A DNA stretch of 34,080 nucleotides from Hypsibius dujardini (lineage: Eukaryota > Tardigrada > Eutardigrada > Parachela > Hypsibiidae). Below the pieces are notes generated by a model that did no database searches, was not told the origin of the DNA, and saw only the letters and a program-made list of their open reading frames with translations. Made by a program: the position numbers and the translations under genes. Positions 1 through 10,024 of this stretch are shown piece after piece (the first letter of the stretch is position 1; each line of letters opens with the position of its first letter). The DNA is taken from contig LRSR01007865.1 of assembly GCA_001579985.1 (NCBI GenBank), positions 1-34,080 on the forward strand. Direction: 5' to 3'.

Positions 1-99
1 TCTTTGATGGCAGGGGCTTAACTGTTTGATTTTCTTGACTATATCCTGGTATACTATAGCACTTCTAAAAATCAAACAATCAAGCACCTGCATCAAAGA
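1..99 (+). ncRNA. Pre-miRNA-like hairpin (candidate)
   Basis: Bases 1-33 pair with 68-99 to give about 29 base pairs, interrupted only by a one-base bulge (position 10) and three mismatches (15:86, 20:81, 22:79). The loop is about 34 nt (34-67). A long imperfect stem with small bulges and one terminal loop is the geometry of an animal primary microRNA. Candidate arms are roughly 15-34 (5p) and 68-89 (3p). I do not recognise the seed as a known family. It could instead be the end of a small inverted-repeat transposon, especially as the window starts here and the outer flank is unseen. Either strand could be transcribed. Confidence 0.35.
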
Positions 100-904
100 G
101 AAACCTATGAGTGAGCCGATTTATCGACCAATTGGAGGGTGAGCCGAAATACAGACTTCTCCTCATACTGCATGTAGATCTCAATAGAAATGTTATATCC
201 AGGTGGATGTCTATTGCCCTTTTGATGCAGCTGCCGAGCAATGCAGAAATCAGGGATTGTACTTAAGTGCGATCATCGATCGGTAAATGACAACTCGTCC
301 TTTAAAAGGGACACGAATAATGTTCCAGTCAGGTTCGGTCAACCTAGAACGCTTTTCCATTCCTGGTGGCTGTGTAGCAAAAGTTTGTACGTGTATGTGT
401 ATGTACTTTACATAGCACCCTAAAGGTTTGTCAACAAAAAGAGGAAACGTCAGGTCACATTTTCCTCTGTATCGTAGCTTTTGAATGTGCAGAACGGATC
501 ATCAGTATAGACAAATGTAAAAAGCTTTTCCCTGCAAGGGCATCCCCGCCTGTGAGGCGCTTTCGTGAACTAAAAAAACGTAGTTTGTTTGGGCAAGCTG
601 TAAAGTGGTTGGCAAAGTAGCTGGATCGATATGGGTTTGGTGAACGCTGAAGACCGTCAGCCATGGTTACCGGCACTGTGGAAATGGATTTTGGGCGATC
701 GGGTTTTGGCATTATTACGGTCGCAGTATAGCCGGGCAGGTGTCACATTCAAAGCTTGAGGATTCCAGCCAGCCTCCATACCTCGTGAAAAATTTGATTT
801 GAAATCCATTCCATGACATCCGGGTCTCCATCAAACGTGTTTTTAAACTTTCAAACGAACATCAATAAATCATTTCAATTCCTTTTTCACTTCACTTCAT
901 TTCC
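100..904. other. Intergenic, nothing recognised
   Basis: Short open frames occur on both strands, none longer than 85 codons and none with a recognisable motif or convincing splice context. No gene, RNA or repeat is called here. Confidence 0.5.
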
Positions 905-1172
905 CTAGTACTGGTGGGGATTTATTTTGCCCCCTATTTTGGCCGTAGGACAAATTTGCGACTTTTTCATACAGCGAAGGGCACAAATTAAGTAATTTGG
1001 GATCATAATTTGTCCCCCGGATCTTATTTAAATCAAAAGGTCCTGTGCAACGCGCAGTGCGCGATGCACGCATAAATCGTGCATTGCACTTTGCACAATG
1101 CCCAGGTGCGAGACGCCAACGGTTTTCCAAAAATGTAACAGTTTGTGGTGTCGTTTGATCTGCTGTTCTCAT
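905..1172 (-). repeat. Dispersed 'ACGGCCAAAATA' repeat, copy 1
   Basis: Read on the minus strand, this stretch contains GGACAAATT and GCAAATTTGTCC-TACGGCCAAAATAG-type words that recur at 2033-2290 on the plus strand. It also contains a GC-rich local palindrome near 1045-1100 built from GTGCGCGATGCACG and CGTGCATTGCAC. It looks like a degraded copy of a dispersed non-coding repeat. The 91-codon frame running through it has no motif. Confidence 0.45.
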
Positions 1173-1514
1173 GTTTTATTACGGAGGAAGACGCCACAAT
1201 TAAAACAGGTAAATACTAGTACGGGAATGAATTGTTTCGGTCATGAATGGGTTTTTTAATTTGATTCCCATTTTGAACAGGCCGTTCAACGACTTAGTTT
1301 CTTTTTCGCTGGTCTCAGCCGGATGTCAATAATCGTCTGCGCAGCTTTGATGGAAGTTTGCTGGAATACTGCAAGAAGTTAAGTTGCGTTTGGTTTAATA
1401 AGATTCCTTTCACTGTTTGCGTGAGTGTTTGGTTTTGGTAACCGTTAAGTTTGCTCTAGGGTGGCGGTGGTTGATTGATTGATTGGCGGCACCTTTTGCT
1501 GGTTTTGCTTTTTT

Positions 1515-1641
1515 GTCAGTTTGATCTCTGCGGCGGTCGTAGGGTTAATTAGGAGCTTAAACCTAATTAGGGATGCAATCAAATAAATCTAAATGAAACT
1601 AGAGGTATAGGTTAACTGACCGCTGCAGATTTCGCACTGAC
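1515..1641. repeat. Small inverted repeat (MITE-like remnant)
   Basis: The 24-nt arm at 1515-1538 matches the reverse complement of 1618-1641 at 17 of 24 positions, in blocks of 6, 5 and 6 (GTCAGT, TCTGC, GCGGTC). Nested inside is a second small palindrome around TTAATTAGG and CCTAATTA at about 1544-1570. No target duplication is evident. The remaining flanks between 1173 and 2032 show nothing else I can name. Confidence 0.4.
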
Positions 1642-2032
1642 ATTAAGTTTTACCTCCAAAAGTGTTTCTAATCAATCAATCTATCCCTGTCTGTCTTGCG
1701 ATACATTTTCTCAACGGCTGACATGCCAAATGCAAAATCCTGTTTTAACGGAAAAAGATTTTTATTTGTACAATATGCAGCTAACCACTAACTAGCTCAA
1801 AGAAAAATTGCATTTTTCTTTTCAGGTGGCAGGAATGAAGTTAGCTCTATTACCGACAGCGAGGGAGAACGACCGCTATTGTTGATTTTTCCCGTTTTGG
1901 CGGTTTTTTAATGGAGCTCTTGCGTTGGTTATAAAATGCTTGCCATTAATTTTCTCTTTTAGTTCAGGATCTGATGGCCATGAATCCTTTTCTGTGAATT
2001 TCGATAATGATGGTACAGTTAAGTCCTACTGG

Positions 2033-2290
2033 TACAAATTTGGTCCGTTCTGCGTGTGAACAAAATTTGCCATACGGCCAAAATAAAGGACGTTTAAGAG
2101 CACCAAATGTGGAACAAATTAAGGCCCAAATAAAGTCCGAAATTTCAAACAACGGTCGGTGGACTAAATTTGTTCCTTTCAGCGCGGGACAAATTTTGGC
2201 ACTCGGCCAAAATAGCGGCAGTTTAAGAGCACCTTTTTTTGTCCAAAAATGTCGTGAAATTTGTTCCGAAAAAGGTCCTAAAAATGTTTT
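2033..2290 (+). repeat. Two tandem ~129-bp units directly upstream of the GPCR
   Basis: Two units start at about 2033 and 2162. Each runs from an ACAAATTTG/ACTAAATTTG word through CGGCCAAAATA to the shared GTTTAAGAGCACC. The same CGGCCAAAATA core occurs in copy 1 at 905-1172 on the other strand. The array ends about 60 bp before the GPCR start codon, so it probably lies in the promoter or 5' UTR. Open frames of 116 and 122 codons cross it on opposite strands, but they follow the repeat and show no family motif. Confidence 0.55.
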
Positions 2291-2353
2291 TAGGACCTTC
2301 GAAAACATGCTAGGGTTTCGTTGTGTGTTCATCAGCAGACATAGCTTTGTGGA

Positions 2354-3205
2354 ATGAATAACACGACGAACGGAACTGCTGAATGGTCAGTTTTGTCTGT
2401 GTTTCAACTCGTCGCCACCTTGTCTGGATTTGTCAGCAACACCCTCGTGTTTGTTGCCTTCGCCGTGAATCGTTCCCTGTGGACACCCTTCAATGTCTAC
2501 GTCATTAACCTGGTCTTCGCCAACTGGACCCTCATAGTCACTGAGTTCCCCATGGATGTCATCAGCGGCCTCTACAGCGGTCAATGGCCGCTCGGCGAAG
2601 TTGCCTGCACCTACTACATCTTGACGTCGTGGTACCTCCAGCCTGTTGTTTTTTATTCCCACCAACTGATCGCCATCAATCGCATCTGGGCCATCTCTTT
2701 CCCGTTGTCCTACCGTCGTATTCACTCCACTCGAACGGCGGTCGGCCTTTGTGGCGCGATGTGGTGCTGTGTCTTGGTGTTTTTGGCACCCGGTTTAGTC
2801 AGGGATACGCTGTACTTTCGTATCCCACTTTCAGAGAATCACACTTTATGTGATCTGAACCAGGACGTCCAGTGGTCTTGGGCAGTGGCCATTCAAATCA
2901 TGTTTTACATATGGCCACAGATATTTATGGTGCTCGCGTTGGTTGTGATCTTTTGCGTGCAGAAGAAACGACAGCAAGCTAGGGATGCGTGGCGGAGTAA
3001 TTTTATACGACCCGCAAGGTCACAGGAAGTCCAAAATCAAGGACAAGGTAAGTCGGTGGGACGCAATGTGCAGAGGCACAGAGGGACGGACGGATAAACG
3101 GACGGACAGATAGACCGACTGACAGTCACTCACACAGCTGTTAAACAAAGACGAGAACGGGCAGACAGAGGGGCAGATGAACAAAACAACTGGAGAGAAG
3201 AGACA

Positions 3206-3255
<50 letters not shown>

Positions 3256-3774
3256 CGACAGACAGACCGACAAGCAGACAGGCAGAAACACATGACTTGG
3301 GGGAAACCGGTAAATTAACAAGCTGAAAACGAACAAAGGAATAACCGACGAACGAGTTTGCGAACAAACATATAACCAATGAGAGAGTCAGACGGTCAGA
3401 CAGATGAGCAAGTATACAAGCACAAGCATTAGAACTCTAATAATCAATAAATCTGCTTTCAAGGAACGAATATCCACCCTGGCAATCGAGTTTCAAAAGA
3501 AAATCAAGGCAACATCGTGCTGCTACTATTGACCATCAGTGTTACCATATGCTGGACGCCGAACAACATTTATTACATGTGGCAGTTTATCAAGCGACAC
3601 GACAATCAGAACTTTTACACGGCCACAACAATCCTCTTCGCGATCCAGGCCTCACTCGATCCCATCATATTCACTTGCTCAATGAGAGGCCTGCGAACAA
3701 AAGTGCGCAACTGTTGTTCACGTTTTTCAACCAGCAATCAGATTCCGCTCTGCAGTTCTGGCACCGATTCGTAG
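2354..3774 (+). CDS. Rhodopsin-class (class A) G-protein-coupled receptor, two exons
   Basis: Exons 2354-3047 and 3464-3774 (donor AAG|GTAAGT, acceptor TTTCAAG|GA, phase 1) give a 334-aa seven-helix receptor. The N-terminus is short with N-glycosylation sequons. TM1 carries GFVSNTLV (residue 29 is the conserved Asn). A Cys at the top of TM3 can pair with the ECL2 Cys of HTLCDLN. TM6 has the CWTP switch and TM7 reads SLDPIIF. The tail has RNCC, a likely palmitoylation site. Several class A landmarks are altered: LxxAD in TM2 is LVFAN, the DRY box is NRI, and NPxxY is DPIIF. Splicing falls in the third intracellular loop. The ligand cannot be inferred; a peptide or orphan receptor is most likely. 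The family call is firm and the subfamily is unknown. The start has no upstream in-frame extension with receptor features. Confidence 0.9.
3209..3282. repeat. (GACA)n microsatellite in the GPCR intron
   Basis: A perfect tetranucleotide run covers 3209-3255 and continues imperfectly to about 3282. It lies inside the 416-bp intron of the receptor gene. Because GACA stays open in several frames, it creates spurious Cys/Leu/Ser/Val-rich frames on the minus strand. Confidence 0.95.
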
Positions 3775-4071
3775 ATGTCTTACTGTCAACCGGAGGACTG
3801 ATGTGCTGAGAAACAGCCATAGGGACGGGCAGAGGAAGGGCCAGAACCAGATGCACAAACATACATGACGATTGACGACTACGCCACGCATTTGAGCGCT
3901 ATCGAAATATATGACCACAGTCAATTAAGGCAGTTGTTAACATTTTGTCTTTCCTTTTAACTCTATTCTGAAAGAAATTCTAAGCGAAATAATCCAACTG
4001 CGTCCGCTGTTCATTGTTATATATCTATTTCATAAATCAGTCTGTCGATTGCGTTTTGGGTTCCCTAGGAA

Positions 4072-4077
4072 AATAAA
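4072..4077 (+). promoter_or_regulatory. Possible polyadenylation signal of the GPCR gene
   Basis: AATAAA lies about 300 bp after the receptor stop codon. Another AATAAA-containing stretch follows near 4331. Which is used cannot be told from sequence. Confidence 0.3.
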
Positions 4078-4402
4078 GGGACGGGTCTGTCTTTTATCTT
4101 AGGATACTAAGATAAGTAACGAGGTGCCGTTTCCGTCGGACTAGCAGATTAATAATCAGAGCCATTTTCCTAGCTGCACATTGGACCGGATATGCTCACA
4201 AACGAATTCGAAACACGCACTCTAAAGTTTACCGTCGACCTCAACCAGCAAATGAGAATATAAAGGAACAAGAGGTCAAGCATCAATTAGTTGGCCATAA
4301 ATGCGTAGAAATTTGTTTACTTCTCTTACATAATAAACTATTGTATATACTGCAGCATGGGAAATAATGTTAACCTACTCAGCATTGAATGACCTATTAA
4401 AC

Positions 4403-4462
4403 GGTAAAGGTAAAGGTAAAGGTAAAGGTAAAGGTAAAGGTAAAGGTAAAGGTAAAGGTAAA
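4403..4462. repeat. (GGTAAA)10 hexamer array
   Basis: Ten perfect tandem copies of GGTAAA lie between the convergent 3' ends of the GPCR gene (+) and the protease gene (-). The lack of interruption suggests recent expansion. Confidence 0.97.
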
Positions 4463-4548
4463 ACGGCATAGGTCTACCAGAATCCAGAAAATCAGAAGAG
4501 TTTCCTCCGGTAAATATCGCGGTAAAAAACAGGCAAGCAGCAAAATTC

Positions 4549-7500
4549 TCATTGATTAGCCATGATAATGTCAGAAATCCAGTCGGTCACAGCGCTGGTT
4601 TTCTCGTATACCTGCGCGAGATGGAAAAAGCGTCTCTGGGACGTGTTCTTTTGAAACATTTTGGCGTATTCAAACCAGGACTTACAATTGGATAATCCGG
4701 GTTGCCGCAGTCATTGGCAGTACTGACGATTCCGATACTCAGCCATCGACCTCGCTCATCCTGACAGACCAGCGGGCCCCCAGAATCATGATTGCAATTA
4801 CCGCTGTAACCTGAGAAATCATTTTTTTGCTCAAACCCAATCGCCTTGTTAAATCAGACGTTTTCTGCGGTCCGTCGCACGGGCCGAATTTATTAATCGG
4901 AGTGGCTATTTTAACCCTTTTTTTGGGGCCCAATAAAATATCAGCTATTTTATCCCTCTCTGAATACATCAATTGGGGCCCCCAAATCTTTCCTCTGCTA
5001 TTTTATCCTATACATGTTGTCCAACTGTCCGTCCTTTGTCCATCCCTTGATCGTCCGTCCGTGCTCGGACAGATGGTCGAACAACAAACACTAACTGAAC
5101 AGATAGCGGATGAACGGACAACGGACGGACGACGAACGGACGAAAGAACAGACAACAAACGGACAGACAGACGGACGGAGGGACGGACGAACGGAGAGCA
5201 TGGGAGGGGTGAAATAGTCAGGGTGCTATTTTGCTCCTAGTGATATACTTAGGGAAGTGTAAGATAGACAGGGTTGTATTGGGCCCAGAGAGGGGTAAAA
5301 TAGCCGGGGTACTATTGGGTCCTCATACACTACAAGGAAGAGGTAAAATAGCTGTAACCTTAATTAATTTGTCCTTACCTGCTCCGGCACATATCATCCG
5401 GGGGGTAATTGGGAAATCCATCGGATGGTCATGTATCGCGCGACAGTGCTCGTCCGAGATGACCGTCATCTCCACCTTGAACAGATTGTTCGAGCCTTGC
5501 GGCCGGTTCATGGCGACGTTGTCGAACTCATCGCCGGCCCAGACGGCGGGATCACGACGCTGTAGAGGATCGCTCGGTCGTTGACGTCCAGTCACAAAAA
5601 TGGACGGGTGGTCTTTCACGCCCATACCTTAGAGGCATATCATCCTCATTACATACAGTCGCCACCAATAAAGAGAAAGTGTTGCAAAGAACTATGTTAA
5701 ACCTTTCCTCACCGGAACTGATGCATTTTGTTCCTGCCGGAATTTCCAGTCCCTGCCGGGGAAGGCAGGCCGGGACGATATTCTTGCGGAAGGGTACCTT
5801 GAATTTCAGTTTGTGAAGGATGTAATCGTAGTCGACGGTCCGCACTACGTCAAAGACACCGTCCAACCAGTCGGGATGTCTAAAATAAAAATTTGATACC
5901 GCAACTTACTTTCATGCGTCTTCACCTTGCGATAATAAAACATTCAATCACATCGCGCTTTTAATGATGTGATCACCATGCAGACATGCTGCGAGATTCG
6001 CATTTGAGAATTTTAACATTTTAAAATTAAGCAATTGCTGGAACGTTCAAGTCCAAAACGTACTCGAAATATTTCTCCACCGGAACGTCAATGGCGCCGT
6101 CCTCTTCGGCCGTTAAGGAGAGCTTGTGGCCACCCACGCGGAAATAAATTTCCGCCCTAGAATATATAAAGTATCTTATCCTATTTTATACGCAGCAGTA
6201 TCAAAAGTAGTAATAAAAAACTCACGTTTCATTGAAGATACAGTGAGCAGCCGATAAAACCCATCTATCAAACAGAGAGATTGTTAATCTCATACGAATA
6301 AACGATGCAATCGCAAAGTGGAAGAATGACGTCTTACTGGTCTGAGATAAGGGTTCCACCGCATACCTAAAAGAACAAATTGCTTACCCCAAAACGATTA
6401 AATTTGGATATTACTGTACCGTACAATTTGTACGACGCAAGCACGCCTTTTTCTCGCCCAAAGTTTGTCAGTATCCAAATAATGGAACTCAACAGACGTA
6501 GCTTAAATAAACGTTTTTTAGATTTGTTTAACCGGATTTCAGTTTGGAATGCATGAGCGAAATATTTATAGCTGATCCAGAGGAGGGGCGCGTGTACATG
6601 TCAAAAAGGATGGATTTCGGTAATAATTTCAAAAATTGATTCATAGCTCAGCTTTCAGACCCTTCCTTGGTTGAGGCAAATCGTTTGAAAATTGCAGTCT
6701 GGATGAGAGTAATTACGAGACGTTTATAATGATATATACGACGAGTTCCACTACAGGGAAATTACTACTGACTAGATTCGGGCCAGAAAAATGAATGGCT
6801 CACAGTATTAGGGCACTATTCGTACCTCTAAACTGTGAAAATATATATTGGGGTACGGTACCTGATACAATTTCATATCCCGGGGATTTCTCTCAATCAT
6901 CGCCACGTGCCACTGAGGGAGAACGAAAAAATGGATAATCACAAGGCGATGAAAGGACGCCGGAAGTTAAGGCATTACCGGGAGTGAGAATCGCCTCGCC
7001 TCTTCACCTGGACAAACAACATCACAACAACCGTTCACCATTGTGCCATACCAACCAATTGATGTTTGGCAGTTTTTAGTAGGTTCCGGTGAATGTACCT
7101 CCCATAACGCGGCTAACACCGTCGTTTCCCATGGGGAAATGTGAGACGCCACACTCTGGCGTACAATACTCCTTTTTTTCATCCGAGCCGTCCTCGCAGT
7201 GTTTCACACCGTCGCACCCAAGGGCCGCATTGTAGGCTCCTTTTCCGTCGTCGCACTTTATCGTGTTGGGCGGATGCTCCAACAGTACAGCTTGAATTCG
7301 GAAGCCACGGTAGGCGTTTGTTGCGTCCGTTTTCAGGGTTAAAAGGATTTCTGTCCAATTCCTGAATTCACGACCAAATTCTTGTTACATACGGCAATCA
7401 GAATCTTACTTGGGGGCGATTTTCAGAGGTGGAACGCAAAATGGCTCCACTTGATTTTTTCTAATTTGGTCCTGTGTTAGTGATGATTTATAAAATTTAG

Positions 7501-10024
7501 TTGATTGGCATGGCTCTGAAAATCTTTTTTGGGCACAATTTTCAAGTCCGGAAAACAATGAACTATTCCGTTTCCCTTGATAGTCACTGCAAAGATTTCG
7601 GTTTTTGGAAAGGGTTCAATCTCAAAAATGTTGTCACCACCCCTTTTCAAGTTCAATTTGGAATCAACTGATATCCACAGAATTGCTTTTAGAGATTAGG
7701 GGCGAAGTTATGAGACATTTCTGGAATCTCACTCGGAAGTTTCCTGTCTGAACTGAAACTGATCCATAGCTCCGCCCCCTGACATCCGAAAAATTCTGCT
7801 GATGCCCATCAATTCCACATTGATTTTGGAGAGAGGTAGTGAATAAAAAATGTTGAAATCAAACCCTTTCCGAAAATCGAAATTGTTACAGTGCTAATGA
7901 GGGGAAATGGAATCTTCCAGTATATTCCGAACTTTGAAATTCCGCCAAAAAGATTTTTCAGAGCCACGCCGATGAACTAAATTTTGTAAATCACTACGAA
8001 TATATGAAATTAATTTAAAAAATGAAGCGGAGCTGTTTTGCGCTCCACCTCTATATTTTGATTATCTGGGTAGGTGGGTGGTCGAAAAAGGCCTATTTTT
8101 GATTACGTAATAAGTGCATGGCGTCTTAGTCTAGTTCAGTATTGGGTCATGTGCGTAAACCTTACTGGAAGTAAAGCACAAGGGCTTGTTCTTTGAAGTT
8201 CTGACCGCATAAGACGTGCGTTTTATCATTAGCCACGTCGTATGCAGTCAGGGTATCGTGACAGTCCGGTCCCAAATCCAGGAACACACTTTCCAGCTGA
8301 ACCACTGATTCTTTAGTGCTGTAAAGTAAATTAAGGGACAGTTTACTCAAAAGATTCGGATGGAAATATGTTTGTAAAGTCTTTTTCGGACCTCCAGTCG
8401 TTTTTGATGACATAAGTCGATATGTAATTGTCGTAATAGTATCCGGGGTAGTTTGGGCTTGCGATGAATTTCACCTCGTCGGGAGTGTCGAGGGATATGA
8501 CAGGCACCTCCCAGACCGGGGGCTCGGCACTGGTGTAGAGTAGTTCTAGAAACATTGATTGATGAGTTACAAGTACTTACACAAGCTCTTAAGGAACTTA
8601 ATACATTACGAAAATTAAAATTATGAATAAATTTGTTGTTGTTTTCTTTTCAGGCGACTCACCCAAGCTCCATCCGCTTTTCGTGACAGTGTTGTTGTCG
8701 GTAATGAAGTCCAGGACACCTCGGTTGGTAAGCATCGCGAGCATGGGGGCCTTTCTTTTCCCGCAAAGTGGATCTGGAATTTCAGATGTAATGGTAAAGT
8801 CCTTTAACCTTTACCTTTTTTTCTGGGAGTCAAGCCTATTCCAAGTCCTCCCTTCATGTGCCTTTTAGAAATATTCAGAAGTCCCGTATTCAATTTGGAA
8901 TCGATGATGATCATCCAAACGCTTTTGGAGGAGAGGGGCACAAGATCAGCGGAGGGGCAAAATTGTGTGTTTGTTGAAGAAGAATGAACTTGCTGAGGCG
9001 CCATTCACATATTACGTAATCAAAGGAGGGTAGGTGGGTGGTCTAGACCCTTGATCACTCACCAGTAAAATAGGCCCCGCCCTCAAATATAATTTTAATT
9101 TTCTACATAGATGGGTGGTCGAAAAAGGTAGTTTTTTGATTAAGTAATATGCTAATGGCGCCTACAGCATACAGTGTGATTGGTTCTAGAATTAGTCTGT
9201 AGCTCCACCTCCTTGCGTTTATATAGACCTTTGACGGATGCCAGTCGATTCCACATTAAATTATGGATGTTACAGGCCCACGATTTCACAACTGTCAGCT
9301 TAAGGGATCTACTCGTACTTACCATAAATGCCATCGCCAGATATTTGGTGGTTTCCTTGAAAACCAGCGGCAATTGCTTCTCCAAAGTCTCGTGGCGCTG
9401 CATGAAAAATAGCAGGAAGTTTATGCACAGACCCTTTGAAGTTCAACCCGCGATCTCATATTCTCCAAATTTTCCACTCTTTTTTACTTGTGATTGCGGG
9501 ATCGTAGAAACGGACGAAATCATGATCACTGCAATATTACGATATATAATTTCAGTGCAACACACGTCCATATGTTTAAACAATCAAGCTGTGAACCGTC
9601 ATTACCAGACGGGATAGAATCCGGGATAGAATCCAGACTCTACGTTGAATTCGGTGAAGCGGAGCTGGAGCTTCGTGCCTTCCGGGCCCGTAATGTGCCA
9701 GCGGCAAAACTGTAGCGCGTTTAAAAAAGGTGAACGATATATCCATTTATTTCCTGTCCTAAAAATGAGAGTTGGCAGCCGCCTATCATGCCATGGACTT
9801 ACCGTCGGCTCCTCATAGGGAAAGGGGAAATTATCACTGGTAATGGTACGCACGTCCGGCCCAATTTCGATGATTCCGCGGCAAGGCACCGCATCTACAA
9901 AACAGTTCAAAAGCAATTAAAGTAGGAAATCGAACTGCTGTCTTTTGTTACACTACGTACCAACATAGCTGGTCAAGCAAATTACAAGTGCAGCAACGGC
10001 AGAGAACCCAAGGGAGATTCTCAT
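4549..10024 (-). CDS. Secreted CUB-CUB-LDLa-chymotrypsin-fold serine protease (18 exons)
   Basis: Exons, 5' to 3': 10024-9961, 9894-9803, 9709-9606, 9528-9488, 9397-9323, 8773-8663, 8545-8392, 8318-8166, 7361-7099, 7007-6979, 6912-6862, 6366-6338, 6264-6226, 6156-6064, 5879-5713, 5627-5379, 4810-4686, 4611-4549. All phases join into one 633-aa frame. Layout: signal peptide (residues 1 to about 21); CUB1 about 26-160; CUB2 about 178-292 (SPNYPGYYYDN, later CHDTLTAYDV); a shortened LDLa module 301-331 with CDGVKHCEDGSDE but four rather than six Cys; activation cleavage after Arg349 (R|VMGG); protease domain to the C-terminus. The triad is His396 (SAAHC), Asp451 (DYDYIL) and Ser581 (HDSGGPLVC). 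Odd points: WG is MG (490-491); position 193 is His579; the position-189 equivalent is Gly575; 216 and 226 equivalents are Ala603 and Ile613, so the pocket is not trypsin-like. An extracellular, regulated or weakened peptidase is inferred. The donor of exon 7 (GTCCGA) is weak. Confidence 0.88.
4897..5361. mobile_element. Foldback element, family FB1 copy 1 (in protease intron 16)
   Basis: The ends carry GGCTATTTTAACCC at the left and the inverted GGTAAAATAGCTGTAACCTT at the right. Further inverted subterminal motifs (GGGGCCCAATA, CTATTTTATCC) and a core of GTCCGTCC/GGACGGAC-type repeats complete the element. It matches 27796-28266 in ends, order and core. The flanks share ATTAA (4892-4896 and 5363-5367, offset by one base), a possible target duplication. 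It makes up most of the intron between exons 16 and 17. The 137-codon frame across it is a repeat artefact. Confidence 0.8.
7424..8052. mobile_element. Long foldback element, family FB2 (in protease intron 8)
   Basis: About 629 bp of near-continuous inverted repeat. AGAGGTGGAACGCAAAA at 7425 is mirrored by TTTTGCGCTCCACCTCT ending at 8052. Inner arm pairs include TTCGGTTTTTGGAAAGGGTT against its mirrored partner, and GGGGCGAAGTTATGA against TCCATAGCTCCGCCCC. The symmetry centre is near 7739. No coding capacity is seen. Related half-sites with a GGGGCGGAGCTAT-like core occur near 8940, 19093 and 29477. Confidence 0.75.
8062..8125. repeat. Solo right end of the MITE at 8997-9162
   Basis: GTGGGTGGTCGAAAAAGG followed by TTTGATTACGTAATAAGTGC and ATGGCGTC matches the right terminus of the complete element at 8997-9162. 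No left terminus was found on the other side of the adjacent foldback element. Confidence 0.6.
8997..9162. mobile_element. 166-bp MITE with terminal inverted repeats (protease intron 5)
   Basis: The left end GGCGCCATT...ATATTACGTAATCAAA and right end TTTGATTAAGTAATAT...AATGGCGCC form about 28-bp terminal inverted repeats with few mismatches. The inside (GTGGGTGGTC, CCCCGCCC) is non-coding. A target duplication is not clear; similarity of the ends may run a few bases further out (GCTG/CAGC). Bases 8774-9322 are otherwise intron, with FB2-like fragments near 8880-8960. Confidence 0.7.

Noticed and set aside
1964-2357. 122- and 116-codon frames on opposite strands
   Set aside because: Both follow the tandem 129-bp repeat and lack any motif.
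3209-3282. CRISPR-like array
   Set aside because: Simple tetranucleotide repeat without spacers, in an animal genome.
3020-3379. Cys/Leu/Ser/Val-rich minus-strand frames
   Set aside because: They are translations of the (GACA)n microsatellite in the GPCR intron.
4403-4462. Telomere-like array
   Set aside because: GGTAAA is not a known telomeric hexamer that I can name, and unique genes lie on both sides.
4827-5240. 137-codon frame with Arg/Thr/Asp-rich tail
   Set aside because: It runs through the FB1 foldback element and its GACG-type core and has no protein-family feature.
6967-7182. 71-codon minus-strand frame between protease exons
   Set aside because: It is a shadow frame over exon 9, the short intron and exon 10; the real 29-nt exon 10 (6979-7007) joins in another frame to give VMGGEEARRFSLPW.
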